This document shows positions 34,428 to 43,162 of a stretch of 64,000 nucleotides of DNA, piece after piece. How positions within the stretch are numbered: position 1 is the first letter of the stretch; each line of letters starts with the position of its first letter. Made by a program: the position numbers and the translations under genes. The stretch is from assembly GCF_000701465.1 (NCBI RefSeq), contig NZ_KL370783.1, forward strand, positions 40,602-104,601, given 5' to 3'. Under the pieces are notes generated by a model, which was not told where the DNA came from, ran no database searches, and worked only from the letters and a program-made list of their open reading frames with translations. This stretch comes from Paraoerskovia marina DSM 21750. GTDB lineage: Bacteria; Actinomycetota; Actinomycetes; Actinomycetales; Cellulomonadaceae.

Positions 34428-35107
34428 TCCGTCGCGTCCTGCGGCCCGCCGCCGGACGCCCCGCCCTCGGTCTGCCACGTGGCGAGGGCCAGGTAGCCGG
34501 GCACCGAGAACGCGAGGAACGGGAGCATCGTCGGCAGGAGCATGCAGGTGGCGACGAGCCCCGTGGAGAGGACCAGCACGACGGCGGAGCGCACCGGCTG
34601 CAGGACGACGAGCCGGGCGGCCTCGCGCCGCCACGTCGCGGCGTCCGCGTCGCGGTGGCGCGCGGCGGCGACGGGGATCGCGAGGAATGCGAGCACCAGC
34701 ACGACGGCGACGGGCAGGGCCGCCGCGGCGGCCAGCACCGCAAACCCGGCGTCGGGGGTGCCGAGCCTGCTCACGAGGAACAGCGCGTCGACCAGCAGGA
34801 GGGCACCCGCACCGGCCGTCACCGCACCCGTGGGCAGGGTCCGGCGCCACGTGGCCCCGAACTCGCGGAAGGTGTTGGTGAAGACCGCGTCGTCACCGTC
34901 GACCCGCCAGGCGTGCAGGGCACGGGCGAGCGCGACCGCCGCGGGCAGTGCGGTGACCACCGGGATCGCCAGCAGCGTGGCTGCGAGGCCTCCGAGCACG
35001 ATGTTGGCGGGGTAGGCCAGGGCGCGCAGCGTCTTGGCCTCCCACCCCTCCGCGCCTCGACCTGCCCGGCGGGGGGTCTGCCCTGCGGTCACGCTCGCCG
35101 TCCTCAC
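34424..35107 (-). CDS. DUF624 (YesL-like) membrane protein
   Basis: 227 residues from GTG 35105-35107, overlapping the upstream lyase stop as GTGA. After a polar Gly/Arg N-terminus there are six hydrophobic segments; the order ALAYPANIVLGGLAATLLAIP, then ARALHAWRVDGDDAVFTNTF, then a FGATWRRTLPTG segment, fits DUF624, a family often found next to carbohydrate ABC transporters and polysaccharide lyases (YesL in Bacillus rhamnogalacturonan genes). Role is unknown; the location supports a part in oligosaccharide uptake or sensing. Confidence 0.75.
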   Translation of the reverse strand: MRTASVTAGQTPRRAGRGAEGWEAKTLRALAYPANIVLGGLAATLLAIPVVTALPAAVALARALHAWRVDGDDAVFTNTFREFGATWRRTLPTGAVTAGAGALLLVDALFLVSRLGTPDAGFAVLAAAAALPVAVVLVLAFLAIPVAAARHRDADAATWRREAARLVVLQPVRSAVVLVLSTGLVATCMLLPTMLPFLAFSVPGYLALATWQTEGGASGGGPQDATE

Positions 35108-37059
35108 TCCCGCGACCCGCTGCCGACGGAGTCCCGAGCCTCGACCTGCCCGGAGAACGAGGTCGCCTCCAGCTCGAGGTTCATGGTCTCGCGCACCCCG
35201 TCGCGTGTCACGGTCACGGTCACGACGCCGTCGACCTCGGTCGCGGAGACCTCGGCGGGTTCGGTGTCGTCCCAGGAACGCGGCTCGAGCACGCTGACGA
35301 ACCGTGCGGCGGCGGTCGGCTCGCTCGAGCGGCGCAGCGTGTGCTGCACCTTCTCGATCGCGAGGCTCGGCGTCGAGGACGTCGGGTTCGCGTGCACCGG
35401 GGTCGGGACGACCTCGGTGGTGGCCGCGTCGTCGAGGGCGGTGACGAGCATCGAACCGGTCCCGGCCTCCGCGATCCAGCGGCCCTCGCCCGTGGGGCGG
35501 GCAGGGTTCTGGGTCTGCAGCAGCACCGTCCACGTGCGCGGCTCGGTGGCCTGGAGGTCGTCGACCACGACGAGCGTGCCCCCGGGGCTGAGGACGACGT
35601 GCCGCCGCGCGCGGGTCACGCCGAGCGCGCGGTCGTACATCGCCGCGGTCTCGGAGACCGCGTGCGTCCAGCCGTCCTGCAGGGTCGCGGAGACGATGTG
35701 CGCCTCGTACTCCTCGGCCAGCTCCTCGAAGACGTGGTACCTGTCCTCGTTGACGAAGCCGTGGCCGTCGACGAGGACGGCATTGTGGTGCTCGGTGCGC
35801 TTGCGCGAGGAGTAGCCCTCGTCGAGGGCGAGGTACGCGCCGTGCCCGATCAGCACGAACGTGCCCGAGTCCGGGTGGTGGTGGCCCGCGTTGAGCGTCG
35901 TCCACCCCGTCTCCCGCTTGATCCGGTGCGACGTCGTCCACGCCTTGTGCCCGCCGCCCGGGGAGGCCTTGAACGACAGCAGCACCGCGTCGTCGTCCCA
36001 GGAGGTACGGCCGACGACGAGACCCAGGTCCTCGAAGTACCGGCTCGTCGGCAGGTCCTGCGGTCCCTCGACGGGAGCGGTGGGGTCGAACCAGAGCAGC
36101 TCCTGGTAGGCCTCGGCCCGGACGCCCGGGCGCACGCCGCTCTCGTAGGCCTCGCGCCAGAAGAACTCGTCGGCGACCTTGTCAGCCAACCACTGGCACT
36201 GCGGGATCCGGTACTCGGCGGCCAGCTTGTAGTACATCGCGACCGGGTGCCCGCTGCGACGGTCGTGGCAGTCGCCGTGGTCGACGATCCGCTCGAGGTC
36301 GGGGGCGGCCTGGTACAGGCGGAACCAGAAGGTCTCGCGCAGGTAGTCGCTCGTCGCGAACCAGTCGATGCCCTCCTCGGACTTCAGCACGTCGAGGTAC
36401 GTCACGAGCCACGGGACGCCGTAGCGCCAGTAGACGACGCCCTCGTTGTTCGAGCCGTCCTCGGGCAGCATCTCCAGGACCGTCGCGAAGTTCTCCTTGG
36501 CGCGCTCGGTCCACGCCCGGGCCTCGGGGAACTCGTCCTGCAGCGCGTACCCCGCGGTGGCGAGCCCGGCGTAGCAGATCCAGTTGTGGTTCTGCCAGTA
36601 CGACGACGACCACCAGCCACCCTCGGACTCGACGGCGAACTCGTACATCCGCCGCCCCTGCAGCAGCAACTTGTCGCGCAGCGCCGCCCGCTCCGTCTCG
36701 TCGAGCGCCCCGCCCGCCCACGAGTAGGCGAGCGAGAGCCCGTGCAGGAGCCAGCCGGCGTCGAGGTCGTGGTCCGGCATGTTCGCCCGGCCCCAGTGCG
36801 GGAACGAGACGGCCGGCACCAGCCAGCGCCGCAGCTCGGTCAGGTAGTGCTCCTGGCCCGTGAGCCGGTGGGCGAGAGCCAGGTTCGCGGCCCCCGCGCC
36901 CAGGTACGTGATCGACGCGAGCGGGTGCTCCTCGGGCAGGACGAGCTGCGTGTACCGCTCGCACTCGTCGACGAGGCGCCGCATCTGGGGCGCACGCGCG
37001 CCCTTCAGCTCGGCACGCAGGGTCTCCTCGCGGTCGGCGATGAGCAGGGGGTGGGTCAT
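35104..37059 (-). CDS. Heparinase II/III family lyase (oligouronide lyase candidate)
   Basis: 651 residues from ATG 37057-37059, coupled by ATGA to the preceding lyase gene. N-terminal alpha/alpha toroid with YWQNHNW (about 155) and DGSNNEGVVYWRYG (about 203-216), then the Hepar_II_III beta domain with AGHHHPDSGTF near 385-395, where the His and Tyr/Asn residues form the expected beta-elimination centre. No signal peptide, so it likely acts in the cytoplasm on imported oligomers. It resembles PL15/PL17-like and DUF4962 proteins. Substrate could be oligo-alginate or another oligouronide; heparin-like glycosaminoglycans are less likely because no sulfatase or amino-sugar gene is nearby. Confidence 0.85.
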   Translation of the reverse strand: MTHPLLIADREETLRAELKGARAPQMRRLVDECERYTQLVLPEEHPLASITYLGAGAANLALAHRLTGQEHYLTELRRWLVPAVSFPHWGRANMPDHDLDAGWLLHGLSLAYSWAGGALDETERAALRDKLLLQGRRMYEFAVESEGGWWSSSYWQNHNWICYAGLATAGYALQDEFPEARAWTERAKENFATVLEMLPEDGSNNEGVVYWRYGVPWLVTYLDVLKSEEGIDWFATSDYLRETFWFRLYQAAPDLERIVDHGDCHDRRSGHPVAMYYKLAAEYRIPQCQWLADKVADEFFWREAYESGVRPGVRAEAYQELLWFDPTAPVEGPQDLPTSRYFEDLGLVVGRTSWDDDAVLLSFKASPGGGHKAWTTSHRIKRETGWTTLNAGHHHPDSGTFVLIGHGAYLALDEGYSSRKRTEHHNAVLVDGHGFVNEDRYHVFEELAEEYEAHIVSATLQDGWTHAVSETAAMYDRALGVTRARRHVVLSPGGTLVVVDDLQATEPRTWTVLLQTQNPARPTGEGRWIAEAGTGSMLVTALDDAATTEVVPTPVHANPTSSTPSLAIEKVQHTLRRSSEPTAAARFVSVLEPRSWDDTEPAEVSATEVDGVVTVTVTRDGVRETMNLELEATSFSGQVEARDSVGSGSRE

Positions 37060-38828
37060 GGGGTTACCTCGATCGTGGTCGCGCCGTCGCGAGCGCGCAG
37101 GTGGAAGGTGGTCGTGCCCGCAGGGGCGAAGGTGACGCTGACGTCGGGCTCCTGGTCGTCCAGGACGTACAGGGAGGCGAGGACGACACGCTCGGCGTGC
37201 ACCGTCCAGTCGGCCACGTGCTGCGGGGCCGCCGGGTCGTGCGACGGCCCCCGGCCCGGTCCGGCCTGCATCACGGCCGGCACGGACGAGACGTGCACGC
37301 CGTGCAGTCGGGCCCCGTCGCCCTGCCACGTCGAGACCGCACCCTGGGGCACCGTCCGGACGTCCAGACCGACCGCCGGCCGCAGACCCAACGAGATGTC
37401 GTGGGGCACGCCGTCGGTGCAGGTGACCGTGACCACGTCCGCGAGGACGCCGTCACCCATCACCAGGGAGCGGCGCACTCGCACCCCGACGAACGGCTCC
37501 GCCGAGGCCGTGACCCGGCCGCGCGCCGCGTCCCACTCGAGGATCTGTCCCGACGTCTCGCGCTGGTCGTACCCGTCCACCCGGACCGTGGGGTGGGCGA
37601 CGGTCCGCGCATAGTGACCGCGCCGCAGGCGGCTCGCGTACGGCGGCACCCCGGGAGCGGGCTGCCACGCGTCCGCGCCGTACAGGTAGACGGCCAACTT
37701 GTCGAGATGCCCGTGCGCGCCGCCGTGCGGGCCCGCGTCGAGCACCGCCTGCAACCGGTCGCGCCCGTCACGCAGCACGGCGTACCCGACGTCGGGGAAC
37801 AGCACGCTCCCCCGCGTCGGCGCCTTGGTCGGGACCGGCGGCCCCGCGAACCAGCCGTCCAGGCCGAGCTCGAGCCCGTCGTCGTCGACGCCGAGGCGCT
37901 CGCGGGCGTACCGCTCGACGGTGTCCAGGCCGGTCGGCGTGAGCAGACCCCGCGAGAGCGCGGCGATCTCGAGGACCTCGCGGTGCATCGGTGCACGGTC
38001 GTACGGGCCGTCGTGCAGCGACGGGAGCCGCCCGTCGGGTGCCGCGACCTCGGCGAGCACCCGGACCATCGCCGCGAGCGCCTCGACCGACGCCTGAGGG
38101 AGGTCGGTCGGCTTCACGTCGCGCAGGGCCAGCAGGTAGGCCCGCAGGACGAACAGGTGGTAGTACGTGGAGCCCTCCCACTCCCACCCGTCGTCGCCGA
38201 CGGCGAGGTCAAGGTGGTCGAGGGTGCGCTCGACCCACAGGCCCGCGTGCACGGGCTCACCGCAGACCACGAGAGCCCGTGCCAGGAGCGCCCCGGCGGC
38301 GTCGAGCCACGCGGTGTAGTTGCTGCGCGCGTCGTCGCGCTCGTCCACCAGGACCGTGCGGGCGTCGTCGACCGTCTCCAGCAGCGACCGGAGCATCGTC
38401 GGGACGCCGGGCGCGAGGCCGTCGGCCCCGAGCACGATCACCGCGTCGGCGACCTGGACCGCCCACTGCGCCTCGGTCAGTGCCTGGGCGAACAGTTTGC
38501 CGCGCAGCATCCAGGACTCGCTGGCCCCGCTCCACCCGGAGGAGACCGCCTCGTCGTAGACGTCGGCGTACTCGCCGAGCATCGCGACGGCCTGCTCGCG
38601 GGCCGCGACGTCACCCGTCCGGGCCGCACGGTGCGCGAGGAGGCGCACCGTGCGGGCCGCGGCCTGGTGGTCGAGGACCAGCGCGGCGGCGTCGATCTTC
38701 TCGCCGACGACGACGCAGCCACGCGGGCACCGGTGGTCGCCCTCGGGGGAACGTGCCAGCTCGACGTCGTGCGTCGGGCACACGTAGTCGTGCCACCACC
38801 CGCCGAGGGCCTGGGGGACGAGGCTCAT
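37056..38828 (-). CDS. Heparinase II/III family lyase, PL15-like
   Basis: 590 residues. N-terminal GGWWHDYVCPTHDVEL...HRCPRGC contains a C-x-x-H and C-x-x-x-C pair, a zinc-ribbon-like start seen in PL15 exo-oligoalginate lyases. An alpha/alpha barrel follows, and the beta domain shows DAGPHGGAHGHLDKLAVYLY near 365-384, where His and Lys define the active site. No signal peptide. PL15 enzymes release unsaturated monomers from the ends of oligouronides. It and the next gene probably have complementary specificities, for instance for different uronic acid residues or chain ends. Start and stop overlap both neighbours as ATGA. Confidence 0.8.
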   Translation of the reverse strand: MSLVPQALGGWWHDYVCPTHDVELARSPEGDHRCPRGCVVVGEKIDAAALVLDHQAAARTVRLLAHRAARTGDVAAREQAVAMLGEYADVYDEAVSSGWSGASESWMLRGKLFAQALTEAQWAVQVADAVIVLGADGLAPGVPTMLRSLLETVDDARTVLVDERDDARSNYTAWLDAAGALLARALVVCGEPVHAGLWVERTLDHLDLAVGDDGWEWEGSTYYHLFVLRAYLLALRDVKPTDLPQASVEALAAMVRVLAEVAAPDGRLPSLHDGPYDRAPMHREVLEIAALSRGLLTPTGLDTVERYARERLGVDDDGLELGLDGWFAGPPVPTKAPTRGSVLFPDVGYAVLRDGRDRLQAVLDAGPHGGAHGHLDKLAVYLYGADAWQPAPGVPPYASRLRRGHYARTVAHPTVRVDGYDQRETSGQILEWDAARGRVTASAEPFVGVRVRRSLVMGDGVLADVVTVTCTDGVPHDISLGLRPAVGLDVRTVPQGAVSTWQGDGARLHGVHVSSVPAVMQAGPGRGPSHDPAAPQHVADWTVHAERVVLASLYVLDDQEPDVSVTFAPAGTTTFHLRARDGATTIEVTP

Positions 38829-39589
38829 CGGAAGTTGAGTCCTCCGTTGATGTCGATGACCTGGCCGGTCACGTACCCGGCGGCGTCCGAGGCGAGGAAC
38901 GTCGTCACCCCGGCCACGTCCTCGACCGTCCCGGCCCGTCCCAGGGGGATCCCCGCGACGATTCCCTCCTGCGCCGCGGCGGGCGTGAACGTGTTGTGGA
39001 AGGGCGTGTCGCCGATGAACCCGGGGGCGAGGGCGTTGACGGTGATCCCGTCACCGGCCAGCTCCTTGGCCAGGCCACGGGTGAAGCCGACCACGCCGGC
39101 CTTCGCGGCGGCGTAGGCCACCGACCCGGCACCGCCGCCGTTCTCGGCCGCGAGCGAGGCCATCGTGACGATGCGCCCGGAGGTCGACGTCGTCAGGAAC
39201 GGGATCGCGGCCCGTGAGGCGTAGAAGAGGCTGGAGAGGTTGACGTCGACGACCTTGTGCCAGTGCTCGTCGGTCATCTCCCCCACGGTCGCGCGGCCCA
39301 CCAGGTGGCCCGCGTTGTTCACGAGGATGTCGAGACCGCCGAGCGACTCGACGGCGGCCTCGACGACGGCGGTCGCCGACGCCGAGTCGGTCAGGTCGCC
39401 CTGGATCGTCGTGCTCTTGCAGCCGATGGCGCGGATCTGGTCCGCGATCTCCTCGGCACCCTGGGCGCTGTTGGCGTAGTGGACGGCGACGTCGGCGCCG
39501 GCCCGGGCGAGGCCGAGGGCGAGAGCCGCCCCGATGCCGTGCCCGGCTCCGGTGACGAGCGCGCGGCGGCCGGTGAGATCGTTCTGCAT
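38825..39589 (-). CDS. SDR-family oxidoreductase, probable deoxy-keto-uronate reductase
   Basis: 254 residues from ATG 39587-39589. Classical SDR: cofactor motif TGAGHGIG at about 12-19, NNAG near 90, catalytic Ser in MAS (about 145) and YAAAK (about 156-160). The closing region VTGQVIDINGGLNF is FabG-like. By sequence it could be annotated 3-oxoacyl-ACP reductase, but its place between two uronide lyases and the sugar ABC transporter argues for reducing the unsaturated monomer's open-chain form (DEH) to 2-keto-3-deoxygluconate, as known for alginate pathways. The GADVAVHY beta-2 end lacks an obvious acidic residue, which may favour NADPH. Confidence 0.85.
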   Translation of the reverse strand: MQNDLTGRRALVTGAGHGIGAALALGLARAGADVAVHYANSAQGAEEIADQIRAIGCKSTTIQGDLTDSASATAVVEAAVESLGGLDILVNNAGHLVGRATVGEMTDEHWHKVVDVNLSSLFYASRAAIPFLTTSTSGRIVTMASLAAENGGGAGSVAYAAAKAGVVGFTRGLAKELAGDGITVNALAPGFIGDTPFHNTFTPAAAQEGIVAGIPLGRAGTVEDVAGVTTFLASDAAGYVTGQVIDINGGLNFR

Positions 39590-39627
39590 GGTTCCTCTTT
39601 CGTCGGGGTGGGGGTGTGCGGCGCGGG

Positions 39628-40572
39628 TCACTTGATGCCCGCGTTCGTGAACCCCTGGATGAAGTACTTCTGGGCGAAGACGAACAGCAGGACCATCGGA
39701 ACGGTCGCCAGCGTCGTCCCTGCCATCAGGTAGTGCCACGAGGTGTTGTCGAGCTGCTGGAAGACGGCGAGCCCGACCTGGATCACGCGCAGCTCGTCGC
39801 TGGTGGTGACCAGGAGAGGCCACAGGAAGTTGTTCCAGCTCTCCTGGAAGGTGAGCAGCCCGACGGTCGCGATGGCCGGCTTGATCAGCGGCGTGTAGAT
39901 CTGCGCGAAGATCCGGAACTCGCTCAGCCCGTCGAGTCGCGCGGCCTCCTCGAGCTCCTTGGGGAGCGAGAGGTAGAACTGCCGGAACAGGAAGATCGAC
40001 GTCGCACTCAGGCCGCCGGGGATCAGCAGCGCCCACCACGTGTTGAGCCAGCCGGTCCCGCCCTGCCCGAGGATGTCGTTGCCGCCGAACAACGGCATGA
40101 ACTTCACGATCAGGAACTGCGGGACGATCTTGGTGTACGTCGGGATCATCAGCATCGCGACGAGCGAGATGAAGACGATCTCGCGTCCGCGGAACCGGAT
40201 GCGGGCCAGGGAGTAGCCCGCCATCGACCCGAGGACCAAGGTGATCAGGGTGTGGCCCGTGGCGATGATGAAGCTGTTGCGGAAGTAGACGTCGAACGGC
40301 GCGGCGTCGAGCGCCTCGCTGTAGTTCGACCAGTGCCATTCCTGCGGGAAGAAGGTCGGCGGGAACTGTGCGAGCTCCGCCGGGGACTCCACGGAGGTGA
40401 AGATCATCCAGATGAACGGGATCACCATGGTGAGCGAGCCGAGCGCGAGAGCCACGTTCAGGATGACCTTGTTGCGGCTGCGCGCGTTGGGCCGGTGCTG
40501 ACGCGGCGGGGTCTTCCCGACGACCGCCGCCAGCGGCGGGTTCTGGGTGGTCCGGGGCGTGGTCAGAGCCAT
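39628..40572 (-). CDS. Carbohydrate ABC transporter permease (MalG-like)
   Basis: 314 residues from ATG 40570-40572, with the stop of the MalF-like gene overlapping as TGATG. Six membrane helices, CUT1-type permease. EAA motif: EEAARLDGLSEFRIFAQIYTP, cut here to EEAARLDGLSEFRIFAQIY, around residue 206. The N-terminal 35 residues are polar and Pro-rich. Together with the MalF-like protein it forms the channel for the oligouronide or sugar recognised by the binding protein. Confidence 0.92.
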   Translation of the reverse strand: MALTTPRTTQNPPLAAVVGKTPPRQHRPNARSRNKVILNVALALGSLTMVIPFIWMIFTSVESPAELAQFPPTFFPQEWHWSNYSEALDAAPFDVYFRNSFIIATGHTLITLVLGSMAGYSLARIRFRGREIVFISLVAMLMIPTYTKIVPQFLIVKFMPLFGGNDILGQGGTGWLNTWWALLIPGGLSATSIFLFRQFYLSLPKELEEAARLDGLSEFRIFAQIYTPLIKPAIATVGLLTFQESWNNFLWPLLVTTSDELRVIQVGLAVFQQLDNTSWHYLMAGTTLATVPMVLLFVFAQKYFIQGFTNAGIK

Positions 40573-41531
40573 CAGTGGTCCTCTCGGGTCGCACGGCGGC
40601 CGCCGAGGGTAATGACCAGGAGGAAGATGAACAGGACGACGGACTGCGCCGAGGCCATCCCCATCCGGAACTCCTGGAAAGCGGAGCGATAGACCTCGTA
40701 GGTCATCATCGTGGTGGCGTTCGCCGGCCCGCCGTCGGTCAGGACGTAGATCTGGTCGAACACCTGGAAGGCGTTGATCACGGAGATCACGAGGACGAAG
40801 AACGTCGCCGGCTTGAGCATCGGGACGGTGATGGCGAAGAACTTGCGGACCGAGGAGGCCCCGTCCATCGAGGCGGCCTCGTACAGGCTCTCGTCGACGT
40901 TCTGCAGCGCGGCGATGTAGATCAGCATCTTGATGCCGATGCCCTGCCACGCACCGACGAGGATGACGGCCCACAGGGCCCAGTCCGGATCGGCGAGCCA
41001 CGCCTGGCCCGGAATGCCGAAGATCGCCAGGAAGGCGTTGAGCAGACCCTGCTGGGGGTTGAAGATCCACAGCCAGACCATCGCGATCGCGACGGTGGCG
41101 GTGACCTGGGGCAGGAAGAACGCGGTCCGGTACCACTTCTGGAGCTTGAGACCCTGGTTGAGCGCCACCGCGATGATCATGGCGAGCATCATCGAGACGG
41201 GCACGGTCCAGAACGTGTACGAGATCGTGTTCCACGTCGCCTTGAGGAAGACGGGGTCCTGGACGATCTCGACGTAGTTGTCGAGACCGATCCACCGCGG
41301 TGGTGAGAAGACGTTGTAGTCGGTGAACCCGAGCGCGAAGGTCGCGATGACGGGGATCGCCGTCCACAGGCCGATGTGGAGCAGGGACGGCGTCACCATC
41401 AGCCAGCCGGTGCGGCGCAGCTTGCGCTCGGACGCGGAGTACTTGCGCTGGCGAGGAGGGCCGGAGGGGCCGCCACGCGCCGCCTCGGGGCGTGTGTCCT
41501 CCCTCGGCGGAGAGGTCTCGGTACTGGTCAT
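40572..41531 (-). CDS. Carbohydrate ABC transporter permease (MalF-like)
   Basis: 319 residues with six membrane helices after a polar Pro/Arg-rich N-terminus of about 45 residues. GWLMVTPSLLHIGLWTAIPV opens the first helix, and the EAA loop LYEAASMDGASSVRKFFAI (about 213-231) is the contact for an MsmK-type ATPase, which is not encoded in this operon. CUT1 systems often share a common ATPase gene elsewhere, so its absence is normal. Translationally coupled with the next permease by one-base overlap. Confidence 0.92.
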   Translation of the reverse strand: MTSTETSPPREDTRPEAARGGPSGPPRQRKYSASERKLRRTGWLMVTPSLLHIGLWTAIPVIATFALGFTDYNVFSPPRWIGLDNYVEIVQDPVFLKATWNTISYTFWTVPVSMMLAMIIAVALNQGLKLQKWYRTAFFLPQVTATVAIAMVWLWIFNPQQGLLNAFLAIFGIPGQAWLADPDWALWAVILVGAWQGIGIKMLIYIAALQNVDESLYEAASMDGASSVRKFFAITVPMLKPATFFVLVISVINAFQVFDQIYVLTDGGPANATTMMTYEVYRSAFQEFRMGMASAQSVVLFIFLLVITLGGRRATREDH

Positions 41532-41554
41532 GGTTCTCCCTCGTTCCGGACGGT

Positions 41555-41586
41555 GCGCCCGGGCCGCGTCGGTGCGACCCGGGCGC
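41555..41586 (-). promoter_or_regulatory. Intercistronic hairpin between binding-protein and permease genes
   Basis: GCGCCCGGG (41555-41563) pairs with CCCGGGCGC (41578-41586), a perfect nine-pair stem with a 14-base loop in the 69-base gap. Such hairpins after CUT1 binding-protein genes protect the upstream mRNA or attenuate read-through, so the binding protein is made in excess of the permeases. Confidence 0.6.
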
Positions 41587-41600
41587 GTCGTCGGATCGGA

Positions 41601-42914
41601 CTAGCGGTCGATTGCCGTCTGGACGAGCCCGGCGAGGTCGTTGAGGGAGTCCTCAGCGCTCATCTGGTCGAGCAGCGTCGCCTCGACGGCGGGTGCGAAG
41701 TCACCACGGACCTCGAGCCACTCGGCGGGGCCGCCCTCACGCTTGGCGACGTCCAGGTTCTCCATCGCGAACTGCACGAACCCGTTGGACTGCACGTACT
41801 CGCTGTCGAGGAGCTCGCTGAGAGCCGGCACGTTGCCGCGCTGCTCGTTGGCCGCCAGTGCCGGGCCGGGGCTCGCCAGGAACTCGAGGAACGCCTGGGC
41901 GGCCTCGGGGCTCTGCGACGTCGCGGAGCGGGTGGCGAGCGTGCCGCCGAAGAACATGCCCTCGCCCTCGCCCTGGATCACGAACGGCTCGAGGTCGTCC
42001 AGCACCTCGGGCGCCGCCTCCAGGCCCTGGGTCCACAGGTTGTTGTGGGCGATCCCCATGGCCGCGCGGCCGTTGAGGAGCGGGTTCACCGCGGCGTCGG
42101 GCGAGGAGAAGCCGATCTCCTCGACCTCGTGGACGTTGATGAGGTCGGACATGAGCTGGAGCGCGTCGACGCCCGGGTCCTCGTTGAACGTCGGGGCGGT
42201 GTCGTCCTCGTTGAAGAGGTCGCCGCCGGCCGAGAAGAGCATCGTCTCGAAGGCCTGGCGCGAGTCCAGCGAGAGCATGTCGAATCCGGCGCGCTCGAGC
42301 GTGCCGTCGCTGTCGCGGACCGTCAGGGCCTTGGACATCTCGACGAGCTCGTCCCAGTTCTGCGGCGGGCTGTCGTAGCCGGCCTCCTCGAGCAGGTCCA
42401 TGCGGGCGACGCCGAACCGGGTGTCGAGCATGATCGGCACGGCGTAGACGCCGTCGTTCCAGGTGCCCGCGTCGACGATCGCCGGCGTGTAGGACTCGAG
42501 GAGCTTCTCCTCGGTGAGCCCGAGCTCGCTGAGGTCAGCGATCAGGCCGCGGTCCGCGAAGCCCTCGATCCAGCCGACACCCATGAGCATGACGTCGGGG
42601 ACAGCACCGGAGACGGCCGCCGTCGTCAGCTTCTCGTTCAGGTTTCCGTAGGTGGTGTAGTCCACCGAGACGCTGACGTTCGGGTACTCCTCGTAGAACT
42701 GCGGGAGCAGCTCGTCCTCCAGGAGCTTCTGCCCCTCGGTCCCCTCGAAGATCGGGGTCAGCAGGGTGATGTCACCGGTGACCTCGTCCGGGTCGGACGT
42801 CGTCGCGGCGGACGAGTCGGACTCGGACCCACAGGCCGAGAGTCCGAGTGCGAGTGCTGCCACGGCGCTGATCGCGCCGACCCTGACCCGGGTAGGGCTG
42901 TTCCTGATCATCAT
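41601..42914 (-). CDS. Carbohydrate ABC transporter substrate-binding lipoprotein
   Basis: 437 residues from ATG 42912-42914 with GGAGG five bases upstream (the next codon is also ATG). Lipoprotein signal with lipobox LSAC (Cys about 28) and an acidic Ser-rich linker. Family 1 extracellular binding protein: DITLLTPIFEGTEGQK, VSVDYTTYGNLNEKLTTAAV, and PDVMLMGVGWIEGFADRGLI are typical. First gene of an operon running through the transporter, SDR, two lyases, DUF624 and MFS genes. Likely captures an oligouronide outside the membrane; ligand not provable from sequence. Confidence 0.92.
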   Translation of the reverse strand: MMIRNSPTRVRVGAISAVAALALGLSACGSESDSSAATTSDPDEVTGDITLLTPIFEGTEGQKLLEDELLPQFYEEYPNVSVSVDYTTYGNLNEKLTTAAVSGAVPDVMLMGVGWIEGFADRGLIADLSELGLTEEKLLESYTPAIVDAGTWNDGVYAVPIMLDTRFGVARMDLLEEAGYDSPPQNWDELVEMSKALTVRDSDGTLERAGFDMLSLDSRQAFETMLFSAGGDLFNEDDTAPTFNEDPGVDALQLMSDLINVHEVEEIGFSSPDAAVNPLLNGRAAMGIAHNNLWTQGLEAAPEVLDDLEPFVIQGEGEGMFFGGTLATRSATSQSPEAAQAFLEFLASPGPALAANEQRGNVPALSELLDSEYVQSNGFVQFAMENLDVAKREGGPAEWLEVRGDFAPAVEATLLDQMSAEDSLNDLAGLVQTAIDR

Positions 42915-42982
42915 TGATCCTCCGTGCTCGTCGACGGTGCGGCTGCGTTGCCATGGCCGGTGATCGGCCTCCACCGTTGGTC

Positions 42983-43000
42983 TGGTGTAACGATGCACCA
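42983..43000. promoter_or_regulatory. LacI-family operator on the transporter operon promoter
   Basis: TGGTGTAACGATGCACCA is an imperfect 18-bp palindrome (7 of 9 pairs) with the CG centre of LacI-family sites. It lies immediately downstream of the predicted -10 box. Its core, TAACG-W-TGCAC-Y-A, recurs at 43104-43121 before the LacI gene. Confidence 0.7.
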
Positions 43001-43029
43001 AGGTACGCACCAGATTCTCGCCCCGTCAA
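43000..43029 (-). promoter_or_regulatory. Promoter of the sugar transporter/lyase operon
   Basis: On the minus strand TTGACG (43024-43029) and TACCTT (43000-43005) are spaced by 18 bases, an acceptable sigma-70 type arrangement. The operator at 42983-43000 abuts the -10 box, so repressor binding would block RNA polymerase. Confidence 0.55.
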
Positions 43030-43103
43030 CCGCTGTCATGTCACGAAATGCTCACGGAATTCATCGTGGGAGCGCGACCACCCCGGATCGACGGCCTTCT
43101 GCG

Positions 43104-43121
43104 TGATATAACGTTGCACTA
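43104..43121. promoter_or_regulatory. Second LacI-family operator with extended -10 of the repressor gene
   Basis: TGATATAACGTTGCACTA shares the TAACG-W-TGCAC-Y-A core with 42983-43000. TGATATAAC is itself an extended -10 box (TG-N-TATAAC) for the plus-strand LacI gene, so repression of its own gene is likely. No good -35 box is seen. Confidence 0.65.
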
Positions 43122-43162
43122 GGTCGTGTCGTGCGACCGAACCGTCGACAAGGAGGGGCACC

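Noticed and set aside
38825-39589. Annotating the SDR as a fatty acid FabG
   Set aside because: The motifs are shared by all classical SDRs; its coupling with lyases and sugar transporter genes makes a uronate-related role more likely.
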